A stretch of 64,000 nucleotides of DNA from contig NZ_CP137636.1 of the NCBI RefSeq assembly GCF_036670015.1, positions 2,334,501 through 2,398,500 of the forward strand. Reading direction: 5' to 3'. Source of the stretch: Niallia sp. XMNu-256. Its GTDB lineage: Bacteria; Bacillota; Bacilli; Bacillales; Cytobacillaceae. The notes below the pieces were generated by a model that saw only the letters and a program-made list of their open reading frames with translations, was not told the DNA's origin and searched no databases. The position numbers and the translations under genes were made by a program. Every line of letters starts with the position of its first letter. The first letter of the stretch is position 1. Below, piece by piece: positions 1-10,286 of this stretch.

Positions 1-58
1 ATGTTTGAGATGTTAGTTGCTCAATAAAATGATTTCGATGTCGATTTGAAAAGTTCAA
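1..58 (-). CDS. glpD: GlpD, aerobic glycerol-3-phosphate dehydrogenase, N-terminal fragment (runs off window)
   Basis: Only 19 codons are visible. A TTG start at 58 follows a strong TGGAGGGG ribosome binding site about ten bases upstream, and the peptide begins MNFSNRHRNHFIEQLTSQT with no stop to the window edge. The position, directly after glpK and a leader hairpin, matches glpFKD order in Bacillus, and the polar leader resembles GlpD N-termini that precede the FAD-binding GGGITG motif, which lies outside the window. GlpD would oxidise glycerol-3-phosphate to DHAP at the membrane and pass electrons to quinone. The identity is mainly contextual. Confidence 0.5.
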   Translation of the reverse strand, partial: MNFSNRHRNHFIEQLTSQT

Positions 59-118
59 TCTATCACATCCCCTCCAAAATCCTGCTTTTACTAACCTATG
101 CAATTTGAGCTAAAACAT

Positions 119-175
119 GAAAAAGCATAGAGGTTTCTCGTCTTTATATGTAGACGTCAAACACCTATGCTTTCT
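119..175 (-). terminator. Leader hairpin between glpK and glpD (terminator, possible GlpP antitermination target)
   Basis: On the minus strand AAGCATAGGTGTTT and AAACCTCTATGCTT pair with one mismatch around an inner GTCT/AGAC stem, followed by TTTTTC. It ends glpK transcription and forms the glpD leader. In B. subtilis GlpP with glycerol-3-phosphate antiterminates at such a leader hairpin; that role here is inferred. Confidence 0.65.
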
Positions 176-177
176 AT

Positions 178-1689
<1,512 letters not shown>

Positions 1690-1756
1690 TTATCTTACTA
1701 TATTTTACCATATATAACTTTGTCTTATCGTCATATTCAACTGATGCGGAATGAAG

Positions 1757-2416
1757 TTAACGGTTGTAACGATCTTCATAATAATGGAACAATATGACAC
1801 AAGTTAATAGCCATGCAGTACCTGCTAGATAGCCTCCAACAATATCACTAGGATAATGAACACCTAAATAAATACGAGAAAGTCCAATGAAGAGAATTAA
1901 CAATGCGTTAATCGTAATCGCGATCCAGCGCCCCATTTTTTTATGGACTAAATGGATGATGATACAAGCTAATGAACTATAAAAAATAAACGACCCCATT
2001 GCATGTCCACTTGGGAAACTATAACTTTCTTCACTGATTAATGGTAAAATATCAGGCCTTTCTCGTTTAAATAACCACTTTAACCACATATTGAACAAGG
2101 CCCCAATCCCACTTGCGGCCATCATAAAAATGGCTAATGATTTCTTTTTCTTAATTATCAATCCGACTGCTGTTAATATAACAAAAATGGTAATGCATTT
2201 AACAGATCCTAATTCAGTAACAAATAGCATCCAAGTCGTATTACGTTCACTAATTGTGGATTGGATAAAGCTAATGATTGCTTGGTCAAATAACACTAAC
2301 GCATGACGAGAAACTTGTTTAGAAATATAGATAAATAATAAAATAAATATGCCAATTACAATAAGAGCAGAACGGATATATGAAATTTTTTTCGATTTAT
2401 AAACGGTTAAACCCAT
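1757..2416 (-). CDS. PAP2-family membrane phosphatase
   Basis: A 219-residue integral membrane protein of the phosphatidic acid phosphatase type 2 family, likely acting on a lipid phosphate or undecaprenyl pyrophosphate at the outer membrane face. All three catalytic motifs are present: KWLFKRERP (residues about 112-120), SYSFPSGHAMG (about 131-141) and SRIYLGVHYPSDIVGG (about 179-194). About five or six hydrophobic helices flank them. The ATG at 2416 has an AGAAGGGA site. It sits just after the ku terminator, so it may depend on read-through or its own promoter. The exact substrate cannot be told from sequence; YodM and BcrC are relatives. Confidence 0.9.
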   Translation of the reverse strand: MGLTVYKSKKISYIRSALIVIGIFILLFIYISKQVSRHALVLFDQAIISFIQSTISERNTTWMLFVTELGSVKCITIFVILTAVGLIIKKKKSLAIFMMAASGIGALFNMWLKWLFKRERPDILPLISEESYSFPSGHAMGSFIFYSSLACIIIHLVHKKMGRWIAITINALLILFIGLSRIYLGVHYPSDIVGGYLAGTAWLLTCVILFHYYEDRYNR

Positions 2417-2432
2417 ATGTAATTCCCTTCTT

Positions 2433-2465
2433 AAAGGGGTCAGCTGTACTGGCTGACCCCCTTTA
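2433..2465 (-). terminator. Terminator after ku
   Basis: GGGGTCAGCC and GCTGACCCC form a near-perfect stem with a short loop between the ku stop and the next gene on the minus strand. The U tract is weak (CCCTTTAAG). It belongs to a loose family of GC-rich palindromes seen repeatedly in this window. Confidence 0.7.
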
Positions 2466-2467
2466 TA

Positions 2468-3310
2468 TTATGCTTCTTTTTTTAACTTTTTTGTTGTTGC
2501 TCTCTTCTTTTTCGTGGTAGTGGCTGTGGTTTCCTGTGGCTTAGTTTGATCAATAGATGCTTGTAGCGCTGCCATTAAATCAGTTACATTTGTTTTAACT
2601 TCTTTTTCTTTTGATGTAACAACTTCCTGACCAGTCCGTTTTGCCTCAATTAAATCCAATAATGCATTGCGATATTCATCGGTATACTTAGAGGCATCGA
2701 ACTCCGTTGTTAATTGATCGATTAATAAAATAGCGGTATCAAGTTCTTTTTCAGTTACATTTTCCTCGGTTGGGACATTTGGTACATCACCAGCTAAGCG
2801 AACTTCATCCGGAAAATGAATCGTTTCCATGACAAGTGTATTTTGATACACTCGCAACACAGCCAACTGCTCTTTTGAACGGATCATGATGCGAGCAATT
2901 CCAACTTTTCCTGATTCCTTTAAAGCTTTTCGCAACAATGAGTATGCCTTTCCACCATTATCTCCAGGGGAAATAAAATAGCTGCGGGCAAAATAAATCG
3001 GGTCAATTTCTTCTATTTTAACAAAATCCATAATTTCTACCGACTTATCTTCTTTTTCTTTTTTTAACTTTTCGAGTTCTTCCTCTTCTAACACGACAAA
3101 TTTACCTTTTGTATACTCATAGGCTTTAACAATTTGTTCTGCTTTCACTTCTACATTACAAACTGGACAAACCTTTTCATATTTTATTGGTGAATGACAA
3201 TCTTTGTGAAGCGTTCGTAATTTTACATCTTTGTCTTCTGTTGCCGCATGAAGTTTGATTGGAATATTAACAAGTCCAAAACTTATACTGCCTTTCCATA
3301 TTGTATGCAT
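2468..3310 (-). CDS. ku: Ku, DNA-end-binding protein of bacterial NHEJ
   Basis: A homodimeric ring protein that binds double-strand DNA ends and recruits LigD. The 280-residue product starts MHTIWKGSISFGLVNIPIKL, the typical Ku core opening, and keeps the CHSP...CPVC cysteine pairs near residues 40-56. The C-terminus is a lysine-rich tail (TTTKKKRATTKKLKKEA), which in other Ku proteins helps threading on DNA. The start is the ATG at 3310, which has a TTGGAGAA site eight bases upstream; a longer reading frame begins at 3367 but lacks one. ligD lies divergently across a 138-bp gap. In B. subtilis the pair acts in spore germination and is sigma-G controlled. Confidence 0.96.
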   Translation of the reverse strand: MHTIWKGSISFGLVNIPIKLHAATEDKDVKLRTLHKDCHSPIKYEKVCPVCNVEVKAEQIVKAYEYTKGKFVVLEEEELEKLKKEKEDKSVEIMDFVKIEEIDPIYFARSYFISPGDNGGKAYSLLRKALKESGKVGIARIMIRSKEQLAVLRVYQNTLVMETIHFPDEVRLAGDVPNVPTEENVTEKELDTAILLIDQLTTEFDASKYTDEYRNALLDLIEAKRTGQEVVTSKEKEVKTNVTDLMAALQASIDQTKPQETTATTTKKKRATTKKLKKEA

Positions 3311-3396
3311 AGCGGATTCTCCAATCTTTATGATTACTTTTAATTTATGTAGGGTGTGGCACATCATACAATGAAATATTTTGAAATCATTTTCGT

Positions 3397-3426
3397 GAAA
3401 TATTTTGTTTGAATAAGCTCACACTA
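3397..3426 (+). promoter_or_regulatory. Candidate sigma-G-like promoter of ligD
   Basis: GAAATA at 3397-3402 is separated by 17 bases from CACACTA at 3420-3426, close to the sigma-G consensus (GAATA, CATACTA). It overlaps one copy of a 12-bp direct repeat, TGAAATATTTTG, found at 3372 and 3396. No equally good site faces ku. This is a visual match only. Confidence 0.35.
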
Positions 3427-3448
3427 TTATTAAAAAAGGAGTTCCCTT

Positions 3449-5353
3449 ATGATTTTACAGCCCATTGTCCCCTTTGAACCAGTAGCGTCAGAATTCATAC
3501 CAGTTGGTTCTGATTGGATCTATCAAATCAAATGGGATGGCGTTCGTATCATAACTTACTATGATGGTGAAAACATTTCATTATTTAATCGAAAATTAAA
3601 TGAACGTACTTTTCATTATCCGGAAATCACGAGTCATATCGCCGAGTATTTCAAGGGAAAATCTGTCATATTCGACGGTGAAGTCATTGCCCTTGATAAA
3701 AATGGTAAACCTTCTTTTCATGAAGTAATGCGTCGTGATGGATTACGGAATCTAGATAAAGTAAGGTTAGTTAAGGATGAAGTCCCGATTTATTATATGA
3801 TTTTTGATATTCTTTATTTTAATGGAAATTGGATTAACGAACGTCCCTTAAAAGACCGTTTGGCTATTATTGAATCATGTGTTACACCTAACAAAAATAT
3901 TCAAATCGTTCCGTCTCAACATGATGGGGATGGGCTTTGGAAAGTAGTAGAAGAATACCAATTAGAAGGAATGGTGTGTAAAAATCTGAACAGCCCTTAT
4001 CGATTGGATGGCAAAGATAATAGTTGGCAAAAAGTGAAAAATTATCATGATTTAATAGCAGTTATTGCCGGTGTCACATACCGGGCAGGAACAGTTAATT
4101 CCGTACTCCTTGGCTTATACGATGACGATAAAAAACTTTGGTATATTGGTCATTGTGGTACAGGAAAAATGACGGGTAAAGATTGGAAAGACCTAACCAT
4201 TCAAACCGATTCCTTAAAAATCGATGCTAAGCCTTTTTACAATGATCCTGAACGAATGAAAGGTGTTCAATGGATACGTCCCCAAATAACCGTAAAGGTC
4301 CAATTTATTGAATGGCCTGAAGGAAGAACACTAAGGCAACCAAGTTTGCAAGCGATAACAACTATTCCAGCAAGTGAATGTAAATTGCCACAGAAAAAGT
4401 CAGAGATGACAACTAAAACTAAAACTAGAACTAAACCAAAGGTAAAAAAGAAAGTCCCATTAAGAAAATTGGAAATGGAAATTACTCATCCTGAAAAACC
4501 GTTATGGGAGAATCCTTCAGTAAATAAAAAAAAATATCTCTCCTTTTTACAAGGGATCTATCCATACATTAAACCTTTTCTAACAGATCGTTTGCTTACT
4601 GTTATCCGCTATCCACACGGAATGTTTGGTGAACCTTTTTATCAAAAAAATTGTCCTGAATATGCACCCAATTTTGTCGATACATTTGAATCAGAAGGAA
4701 TTAACTATATTGTTTGTAATAACGAAGAAACCTTTCTTTGGTTAGGCAATCAATTAGCGTTTGAATATCATATTCCTTTTAAAACGATCCATAGCATTGG
4801 CACCCCTAGTGAGATTGTCTTTGATTTAGATCCGCCGCCTTCTAAAAATGCCTTTTCATTAGCGATTAAGGCAGCCATTATGATAAAGGAAGTGTTAGAT
4901 CGTCTAAATCTTATTAGTTTTGTGAAAACATCAGGTAACAAAGGCTTACAAGTTTATATTCCACTTCCTGAAAGTCGCTATACATTTGACGATACACGGC
5001 TTTTCACATCCTTTATCGCCAATTATTTAACAACACAAGACCCCGATTCATTTACAACAGAACGGATGAAAAAAAATCGGGGAGGACGACTGTATGTCGA
5101 TTATGTTCAACATGCAGAGGGCAAAACAATTATAGCCCCTTATTCACCACGTGGAACGCAAAAAGCAACTGTTGCTACACCGTTGTATTGGACTGAAGTA
5201 AATGAAAGTTTAAAGATTGAATCGTTTCAAATTCCAACTTTGTTCGACCGGTTAAAGACAAAAGGAGATCCATTTGCTGACTATTTTCCGGCAAAAAAAA
5301 GACAAAACTTTGATCCTGTCTTGCAATTTCTAAAAAATCAATCCTCTACCTGA
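3449..5353 (+). CDS. ligD: LigD, ATP-dependent DNA ligase with polymerase domain (NHEJ)
   Basis: Joins double-strand breaks together with Ku. The 634-residue protein has the Bacillus arrangement: an N-terminal ATP-dependent ligase domain (about residues 1-300) with motif I IKWDGVR, whose Lys28 would be adenylated, followed by a lysine-rich linker (about 325-345), then a primase-like polymerase domain (about 350-620) with the metal-binding motif VFDLDPPPS and the KTSGNKGLQVYIPL nucleotide-binding stretch. No phosphoesterase domain is present, as usual for Bacillus. A good AAAGGAG site precedes the ATG at 3449. A structured repeat element begins 13 bases after the stop. Confidence 0.96.
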   Translation: MILQPIVPFEPVASEFIPVGSDWIYQIKWDGVRIITYYDGENISLFNRKLNERTFHYPEITSHIAEYFKGKSVIFDGEVIALDKNGKPSFHEVMRRDGLRNLDKVRLVKDEVPIYYMIFDILYFNGNWINERPLKDRLAIIESCVTPNKNIQIVPSQHDGDGLWKVVEEYQLEGMVCKNLNSPYRLDGKDNSWQKVKNYHDLIAVIAGVTYRAGTVNSVLLGLYDDDKKLWYIGHCGTGKMTGKDWKDLTIQTDSLKIDAKPFYNDPERMKGVQWIRPQITVKVQFIEWPEGRTLRQPSLQAITTIPASECKLPQKKSEMTTKTKTRTKPKVKKKVPLRKLEMEITHPEKPLWENPSVNKKKYLSFLQGIYPYIKPFLTDRLLTVIRYPHGMFGEPFYQKNCPEYAPNFVDTFESEGINYIVCNNEETFLWLGNQLAFEYHIPFKTIHSIGTPSEIVFDLDPPPSKNAFSLAIKAAIMIKEVLDRLNLISFVKTSGNKGLQVYIPLPESRYTFDDTRLFTSFIANYLTTQDPDSFTTERMKKNRGGRLYVDYVQHAEGKTIIAPYSPRGTQKATVATPLYWTEVNESLKIESFQIPTLFDRLKTKGDPFADYFPAKKRQNFDPVLQFLKNQSST

Positions 5354-5365
5354 AAAGGATCGTTA

Positions 5366-5566
5366 TTTAACAAGCTTAACGGGCAGGAAAGTCCCAACCT
5401 CAAGATTCCGTGAACAAAAAAAGAAGATAGGAAGGAAATCAACTGTCCGTTAAGCTCCGAAAGTCGAATAGACTAAAAACACCTATAGCACCTTCTGCGT
5501 GACCAACATCCTGCAGGCCACGTGATCCAGTAGCAGGAGATTTAAAGGAATTCTCCCACTGATGAG
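5366..5566 (+). repeat. Structured ~200-nt element, copy A (HEARO/omega-RNA-like)
   Basis: One of three diverged copies (others at 52795-52996 and 61260-61450). It starts TTTAACAAGCTTAAC, forms a perfect 12-bp stem between 5375-5386 (CTTAACGGGCAG) and 5443-5454 (CTGTCCGTTAAG), continues through the conserved blocks AGAAGATAGG, CTCCGAAAGT, CCTATAGCA and GCGTGACCA, and ends in a hairpin at 5528-5564. Stem bases covary with copy B. It begins 13 bases after the ligD stop on the same strand and has no ORF. The overall look recalls HEARO RNAs, the guide-RNA scaffolds of IscB-type transposons, but that name is from memory and needs a covariance search. Confidence 0.7.
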
Positions 5567-5579
5567 TGCCTTTCTTTTG

Positions 5580-6818
5580 TTAAAACGGTGTTCTTTTATT
5601 TTCTGAGGTGAAGTGATTTGTCCAATTTAAAGATACAGCATACAAACGAAACAAATCTCTTTCTGATATCTTTAACCTTTTGCATTTTTCACTAATTTTT
5701 CTCCAATTAGCTTGTTCAACAGCCTGCACTAGATCTAAGACTAGTTTGTATTCATTTTCCACTCCGATTAAAGCCTCATATAACTCATCTTTAATAGGGA
5801 TGCCATCTAAAATCTCCTCCATTGACTCAACATTCATTTTTTCGATTGCCGAGATCAGTCCCATTAAGTAAAAACCTGAAGGATGAGGAGAACCAATCAA
5901 TTTGCCCATTTTTTCACAAAGTTTTGCTCTCGTTAAGATTAAACGATTGATATCATTTGAAAGCTGAATGGGCGCTTTTATAGAATATCTAACCATAAGA
6001 AGCTGAATCCATTTCTTAACCTCTTCTAATCCAATTAACGTAATCGCTTTACGTATCGAACAAACTTTAGAAGATTGACTTTGGCTTGTATTAATCAATC
6101 TTAATAATTTAATCGAAAAAGATAAGTCCCTTTCAACCCATTGAACTAATTCATCTTCATTCATTGAATTTATCTTATCTTGAGCTAATAATTGATCGGT
6201 TTGATAAACCGTTGGTATTTCGAAAGATGATTCAATCATAGGTTCCGAAAATAAATACCCTTGAAATAAGGAGTACCCTCTATTTTTTGCCTCAATATAA
6301 TATTCTCTCTTTTCGATTTTTTCAGCTACCAACTGAACATCGAATTTATTTGCTACTTTCTCTATAAGATCATGTTGCTGTGTTAACCCATCTGAAAAAT
6401 CCACAGTCAAATAGTCTATATTGGCAAACAAAGCATCCATTAAAGGAAAATCAAAATTAATTAAGATGTCACTTATAATAATGCCATAGCCTAACTGTTT
6501 TAACTCATAAACCATTTTAATAAGTCGAGTGGTTAAAACAACCTCATTAGAAATTTTCACGAGCATTTCCTTAGGGTTAAAAAAAGTAGGAAGTTTCTGC
6601 TCCAGTAATTTTTCTGTAAACTGAATACAGTACAGTTTTCCTTCCGTGATTCGGTGAAGTCCAATATTTAAATGTGTATTTATGACAACCTCAGCTGTTG
6701 CCTGATCGCCATCGATTTGTGGAAATACATTTGTAGAGTCTTTTCTATATAAAAGTTCATAACCTACTAATTTTTCATTTGTATCATAGATTGGTTGTTT
6801 TGCCACATAAACCTTCAT
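5580..6818 (-). CDS. EAL/HDOD (YuxH-like) signalling protein, degenerate EAL
   Basis: A 412-residue protein with an N-terminal EAL-type barrel (about 1-200; YVAKQPIYDTNEKLVGYELLYR in two halves) and a C-terminal HDOD domain (about 200-390). The EAL signature reads ELL and downstream metal-binding residues look unconserved, so it probably does not hydrolyse cyclic di-GMP and may only bind or act as a scaffold. The architecture matches B. subtilis YuxH. The ATG at 6818 is chosen because GGAGGATATA lies directly upstream. It converges on ligD across repeat copy A. Physiological role unknown. Confidence 0.8.
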   Translation of the reverse strand: MKVYVAKQPIYDTNEKLVGYELLYRKDSTNVFPQIDGDQATAEVVINTHLNIGLHRITEGKLYCIQFTEKLLEQKLPTFFNPKEMLVKISNEVVLTTRLIKMVYELKQLGYGIIISDILINFDFPLMDALFANIDYLTVDFSDGLTQQHDLIEKVANKFDVQLVAEKIEKREYYIEAKNRGYSLFQGYLFSEPMIESSFEIPTVYQTDQLLAQDKINSMNEDELVQWVERDLSFSIKLLRLINTSQSQSSKVCSIRKAITLIGLEEVKKWIQLLMVRYSIKAPIQLSNDINRLILTRAKLCEKMGKLIGSPHPSGFYLMGLISAIEKMNVESMEEILDGIPIKDELYEALIGVENEYKLVLDLVQAVEQANWRKISEKCKRLKISERDLFRLYAVSLNWTNHFTSENKRTPF

Positions 6819-6939
6819 TATATCCTCCAACATTCGAACGCTAATTGTATTAGAACAAGTTAAAAACTAGTATACATCAAGCAAAAAAATAATTATGTCG
6901 AAAAATGGTAGATTATTTCCGAAAGTTTTATTAAATAAA

Positions 6940-6967
6940 AAAAGATGTAACATTTTCGTTACATCTT
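6940..6967 (-). terminator. Terminator of the rib operon
   Basis: AAGATGTAAC and GTTACATCTT form a perfect 10-bp stem with a six-base loop, followed by TTTTTTT on the minus strand just after the ribH stop. Confidence 0.9.
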
Positions 6968-6981
6968 CAATGGAATATGAG

Positions 6982-7452
6982 TTACTTTGAAATTTTTCGA
7001 TACAAATCAGCAAGTTCAATCGCCGTCACTGCCGCATCAAAGCCTTTATTGCCCGCTTTTGTTCCTGCGCGTTCAATAGCTTGTTCGATCGTATCTGTAG
7101 TTAATACACCAAAGATAATTGGCACACCTGTATCCATACCAGCTGCCGCAACTCCTTTAGTGACTTCACTACTCACATAGTCAAAATGAGGGGTAGCTCC
7201 TCTAATCACTGACCCTAACGTAATCACTGTATCATATTTTTGCGTTTCTGCTAATTTTTGGGCTGTTAATGGGATTTCAAAAGCACCAGGAACCCAGAAA
7301 ATCTCAACATTTTCATCTTCAACACCATGTCTCTTTAGGGCATCTTCTGCACCTGCTAACAATCTTCCATTAATAAATTCATTAAATCTTGCTACCACGA
7401 TTGCTACCTTCAAACCTGTTCCGACTAAATGTCCTTCAAATACTTTTTTCAT
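6982..7452 (-). CDS. ribH: 6,7-dimethyl-8-ribityllumazine synthase
   Basis: Condenses 5-amino-6-ribitylaminouracil with 3,4-dihydroxybutanone 4-phosphate to give the lumazine precursor of riboflavin. The 156-residue length and motifs are typical: [27 protein letters not shown] and [16 protein letters not shown], the last carrying the catalytic histidine (about His89). RibH proteins form icosahedral shells that can enclose riboflavin synthase. It is the last gene of the FMN-riboswitch operon, 58 bases after ribBA, and has its own AAGGAGAG site. Confidence 0.97.
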   Translation of the reverse strand: MKKVFEGHLVGTGLKVAIVVARFNEFINGRLLAGAEDALKRHGVEDENVEIFWVPGAFEIPLTAQKLAETQKYDTVITLGSVIRGATPHFDYVSSEVTKGVAAAGMDTGVPIIFGVLTTDTIEQAIERAGTKAGNKGFDAAVTAIELADLYRKISK

Positions 7453-7510
7453 CTTCTATTCTCTCCTTAATATTCATTTTTTCGTTGTTAACATGAACTT
7501 ATCGATGCAT

Positions 7511-8707
7511 TTAAAGTGTTAACATATGACCGAGCTTTTCCTTTTTAGTGTGTAAATATTTCTCGTTTTCCTTTTCAGTTGGCATTTGGATTGGCACTCT
7601 TTCAACAATTTCCAAACCATATCCTTTTAACCCAGCAATTTTCCTTGGATTATTCGTTAGTAGTCGCATTTTTCTGACTCTCAAATCTCTCAAAATTTGG
7701 GCTCCAATTCCATAATCCCGAAGGTCTGCAGCAAATCCTAATTTATGATTGGCTTCGACAGTATCATATCCCTCTTCTTGAAGTTTATAGGCCTTTAGTT
7801 TATTGATGAGTCCAATGCCTCTTCCTTCCTGCTTCATATACAGAAGCACTCCTTGACCTTCCTTTTCAATTTGAGAAAGTGCTGCATCAAGCTGAGGACC
7901 GCAATCACAACGTTTCGAGCCGAAAACATCTCCTGTTAAGCATTCAGAATGAACACGCAACAAAATCGGTTCAGTTTCATTGATTTCCCCTTTTACAAGA
8001 GCAATATGGTCTTTTCCGTCTAGTAAGCTCGTATATCCATAAGCTTTGAAATCTCCAAATGAAGTTGGTAACTGAATTTCTACTTCTCGTTTAACGTTGA
8101 TGTCATGTTGTTGAATGCGATATTCAATCAACTGTTCAATGGATACTAATTTAAGGTCAAACTTTTCAGCTACTATTTTAAGGCTCTCTAATCGTGCCAT
8201 TGTACCGTCATCATTCATAATTTCACAAATAATCCCAATGGGTTGGGCGCCTGCTAGCCGTGCAAAATCAATCGCTGCTTCAGTATGTCCAGCGCGCCTT
8301 AATACACCGCCATCTTTTGCAATCAGTGGAAACACATGGCCTGGCCGATTAAAGTCTGTTGCTTCACATTCTGGATCAAGCATTTTTGCCATTGTAAGAT
8401 GGCGTTCAAATGCACTGATGCCTGTTGTCGTATCCTTATGATCAATTGTTACTGTGAAGGCGGTTTCCTTTGCGTCTGTATTATGTTCAACCATTGGATG
8501 TAAGTTTAAACGAGCTGCAATTTTTTCCGTAACAGGGGTACAAATTAAACCTCTGCCTTCTTTCGCCATGAAATTTACGGTTTCTGGTGTAGCATATTCA
8601 GCAAGAGCGAGGAAATCTCCCTCATTTTCCCGATCTTCATCATCTACGACTATGATAACCTTCCCTTGCTTTAAATCTTCAATCGCTTCTTCTATCGTAT
8701 TTAACAT
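7511..8707 (-). CDS. ribBA: Bifunctional DHBP synthase / GTP cyclohydrolase II
   Basis: Supplies both precursors for lumazine: DHBP from ribulose 5-phosphate (N-terminal half, about 1-200, with [11 protein letters not shown] and RRAGHTEAA) and the pyrimidine from GTP (C-terminal half, about 205-398). The cyclohydrolase zinc site is visible as [18 protein letters not shown], and QEGRGIGL is conserved. The ATG at 8707 follows AAGGAGGG by seven bases, giving 398 residues, the normal length; an upstream in-frame ATG at 8731 lacks a site. B. subtilis calls this gene ribA. Confidence 0.97.
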   Translation of the reverse strand: MLNTIEEAIEDLKQGKVIIVVDDEDRENEGDFLALAEYATPETVNFMAKEGRGLICTPVTEKIAARLNLHPMVEHNTDAKETAFTVTIDHKDTTTGISAFERHLTMAKMLDPECEATDFNRPGHVFPLIAKDGGVLRRAGHTEAAIDFARLAGAQPIGIICEIMNDDGTMARLESLKIVAEKFDLKLVSIEQLIEYRIQQHDINVKREVEIQLPTSFGDFKAYGYTSLLDGKDHIALVKGEINETEPILLRVHSECLTGDVFGSKRCDCGPQLDAALSQIEKEGQGVLLYMKQEGRGIGLINKLKAYKLQEEGYDTVEANHKLGFAADLRDYGIGAQILRDLRVRKMRLLTNNPRKIAGLKGYGLEIVERVPIQMPTEKENEKYLHTKKEKLGHMLTL

Positions 8708-8739
8708 CAAGAATCCCTCCTTAAAATGCAATTACGCAC

Positions 8740-9390
8740 TTAGTAAAATCCATTTTCTTTCAAAAAATTAGTAGTTATTCCTCCCGGTTGAGAGACCTCA
8801 TCTCTTTTTTGCATAAAGGAATAAAAATATTTGGCCATGACATCGAATTCTAAGTTCACAATTTCGCCTTCTCTTTTCAGCCCAATCACCGCTTCTTTAG
8901 CCGTGTGCGGAATTAGCGAGATTGTAACTGAATGATTGGTAGTTTTAAAAATAGTCAATGATGTTCCATCAATGGCAATTGACCCTTTTTCTAACACAAA
9001 ATGGGAGAATTCTTCAGGTATCTCAATTTCAATTAAAATGGCATTTTCAATATGAGTCCGCTTTCTAATGGTTCCAGTACCATCAATATGACCGGTAACA
9101 AAGTGCCCGCCAAAACGACCGTTAGCAGCCATGGCTCTCTCCAAGTTAACCTTGGATCCTTCTTTCAACGTCGAAAGGGAGGTATGTTTAAACGTTTCAG
9201 GCATTACATCGGCTTCAAATTGTTTTTTTGTAAACTTGGTTACCGTTAAACAAACACCGTTAACTGCAATACTGTCACCTAAATGCAAATCACTCATAAT
9301 CTTATCGGCTTCAATCACTAAAACCAACGTATTGCCTTTTTGATTAATTTTTTTCATTGTTCCCAATTCTTCAATTAGACCGGTGAACAT
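8740..9390 (-). CDS. ribE: Riboflavin synthase alpha subunit
   Basis: Dismutates two lumazine molecules to riboflavin and 5-amino-6-ribitylaminouracil. The 216 residues are two tandem lumazine-binding repeats: the first starts MFTGLIEELG and contains GDSIAVNGVCLTVT, the second contains FVTGHIDGTG and GSIAIDGTSLTI. A strong AAGGAGGTG site precedes the start. It is the first gene after the riboswitch; in B. subtilis ribD (deaminase/reductase) comes before it, but no ribD is found between the riboswitch and this gene, so that enzyme must be encoded elsewhere. Confidence 0.97.
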   Translation of the reverse strand: MFTGLIEELGTMKKINQKGNTLVLVIEADKIMSDLHLGDSIAVNGVCLTVTKFTKKQFEADVMPETFKHTSLSTLKEGSKVNLERAMAANGRFGGHFVTGHIDGTGTIRKRTHIENAILIEIEIPEEFSHFVLEKGSIAIDGTSLTIFKTTNHSVTISLIPHTAKEAVIGLKREGEIVNLEFDVMAKYFYSFMQKRDEVSQPGGITTNFLKENGFY

Positions 9391-9523
9391 AAGGTGGCAC
9401 CTCCTTCTCTTAATTAGTGTGGATTAAGTCTTATAAGGATATCCAAAAAAGGGGAATTTGTTAGAGGATGGAAGAAGAGTAGAAGAAGAAAAATCCCATG
9501 GCAAAAAGACCATTAACCTAAAT

Positions 9524-9551
9524 AAGCCCCATACAAATAAGTATGGGGCTT
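9524..9551 (-). terminator. Hairpin in the rib leader (riboswitch expression platform candidate)
   Basis: AAGCCCCATAC and GTATGGGGCTT form a perfect 11-bp stem between the FMN aptamer and ribE. The downstream sequence ATTTAGG is a poor U tract, so whether it ends transcription by itself is uncertain. Confidence 0.55.
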
Positions 9552-9604
9552 AAAAAAGCAATATGAAATAGACGTTGTAAACGGTTAAATTTAAACGTAT
9601 GATT

Positions 9605-9746
9605 CCTATTCTTCTCCCATCCAGACTTTAACTGTCGGTTTTGGAATTTCACCAAATCCACCGTTTCCATTCATCATGAAACCGGGTCACGGACTAAGAG
9701 GTTGCCCTCATCACCGCCGGTTGGGAATTTCACCCAGCCCCGAAGA
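9605..9746 (-). promoter_or_regulatory. FMN riboswitch (RFN element)
   Basis: The minus-strand sequence carries the RFN landmarks in order: TCTTCGGGGCTGGGTGAAAT at the 5' end, CCCAACCGGCGGTGATGAGG, AGTCCGTGACCCGG, GGTGAAATTCC, ACCGACAGTTAAAGTCTGGA and a closing GGGAGAAGA. It lies about 215 bases before ribE, behind a strong promoter. FMN binding would turn down the rib operon. Confidence 0.97.
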
Positions 9747-9770
9747 ATTTCTTTATTTGATTGTGAGTTT

Positions 9771-9799
9771 ATTATCATGGATAAAACCTATGTTGTCAA
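9771..9799 (-). promoter_or_regulatory. Sigma-A promoter of the rib operon
   Basis: TTGACA at 9794-9799 and GATAAT at 9771-9776 on the minus strand are separated by exactly 17 bases, about 25 bases upstream of the FMN aptamer. This is a near-consensus vegetative promoter. Confidence 0.85.
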
Positions 9800-9925
9800 G
9801 GCATAAAATCGCTATTTTCGAATGTACGTTTCTATTCTGGGACGGAATGTTGTAATTTGTCAACAAATTGTCACTAATTACAATAAAAGATTCATAGAGA
9901 TGGCCTTCTGAAATAAAAAAGAATT

Positions 9926-9950
9926 AAAAAACTACCCTCATAGTGAGGGC
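9926..9950 (-). terminator. Terminator after the DUF4870 gene
   Basis: GCCCTCA, a three-base loop and TGAGGG are followed by TAGTTTTTT on the minus strand. Confidence 0.85.
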
Positions 9951-9962
9951 AGCTAGTCGAAT

Positions 9963-10286
9963 CTATCTAATTAAGCGAAAGACTAGTGGAATTCGATACA
10001 TTTCACCTTGATATGCTTTAACTGCAGCAATAATGGTAAAAATAATGCCTAAAATACCAACTAGCCAAATTGTCAAGAAACCAACTAAAACAACCATGAG
10101 TACTGTGCTTATGATTGAATAAACCGTATATGAAATTAGGAAATTCAAATATTCCTTTCCGTAATAATCTACAAAAGCTGAATCATCCTTTTTTAACAAC
10201 CAAATAATTAACGGACCGATAAATACCGTAAAAAAACTCGAAACATAGATCAACATCGCTAACAACCGCTCATCTTTTGATGGCAT
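9963..10286 (-). CDS. DUF4870 (Tic20-like) small membrane protein
   Basis: A 107-residue protein with three or four hydrophobic helices, starting with the family pattern KDERLLAMLIYVSSFF and containing FVDYYGKEYLNFLISYTVYS and ending YRIPLVFRLIR. It matches DUF4870, a widespread small membrane family of unknown function. A GAGGGGAG site precedes the ATG. It stands alone with its own terminator. Function unknown. Confidence 0.85.
   Translation of the reverse strand: MPSKDERLLAMLIYVSSFFTVFIGPLIIWLLKKDDSAFVDYYGKEYLNFLISYTVYSIISTVLMVVLVGFLTIWLVGILGIIFTIIAAVKAYQGEMYRIPLVFRLIR

Noticed and set aside
5557-5566. CTGATGAG in copy A together with CGAAA upstream, as a hammerhead ribozyme
   Set aside because: The order and spacing of CTGATGAG, GAAA and the cleavage triplet do not fit any hammerhead topology, and copies B and C lack CTGATGAG.
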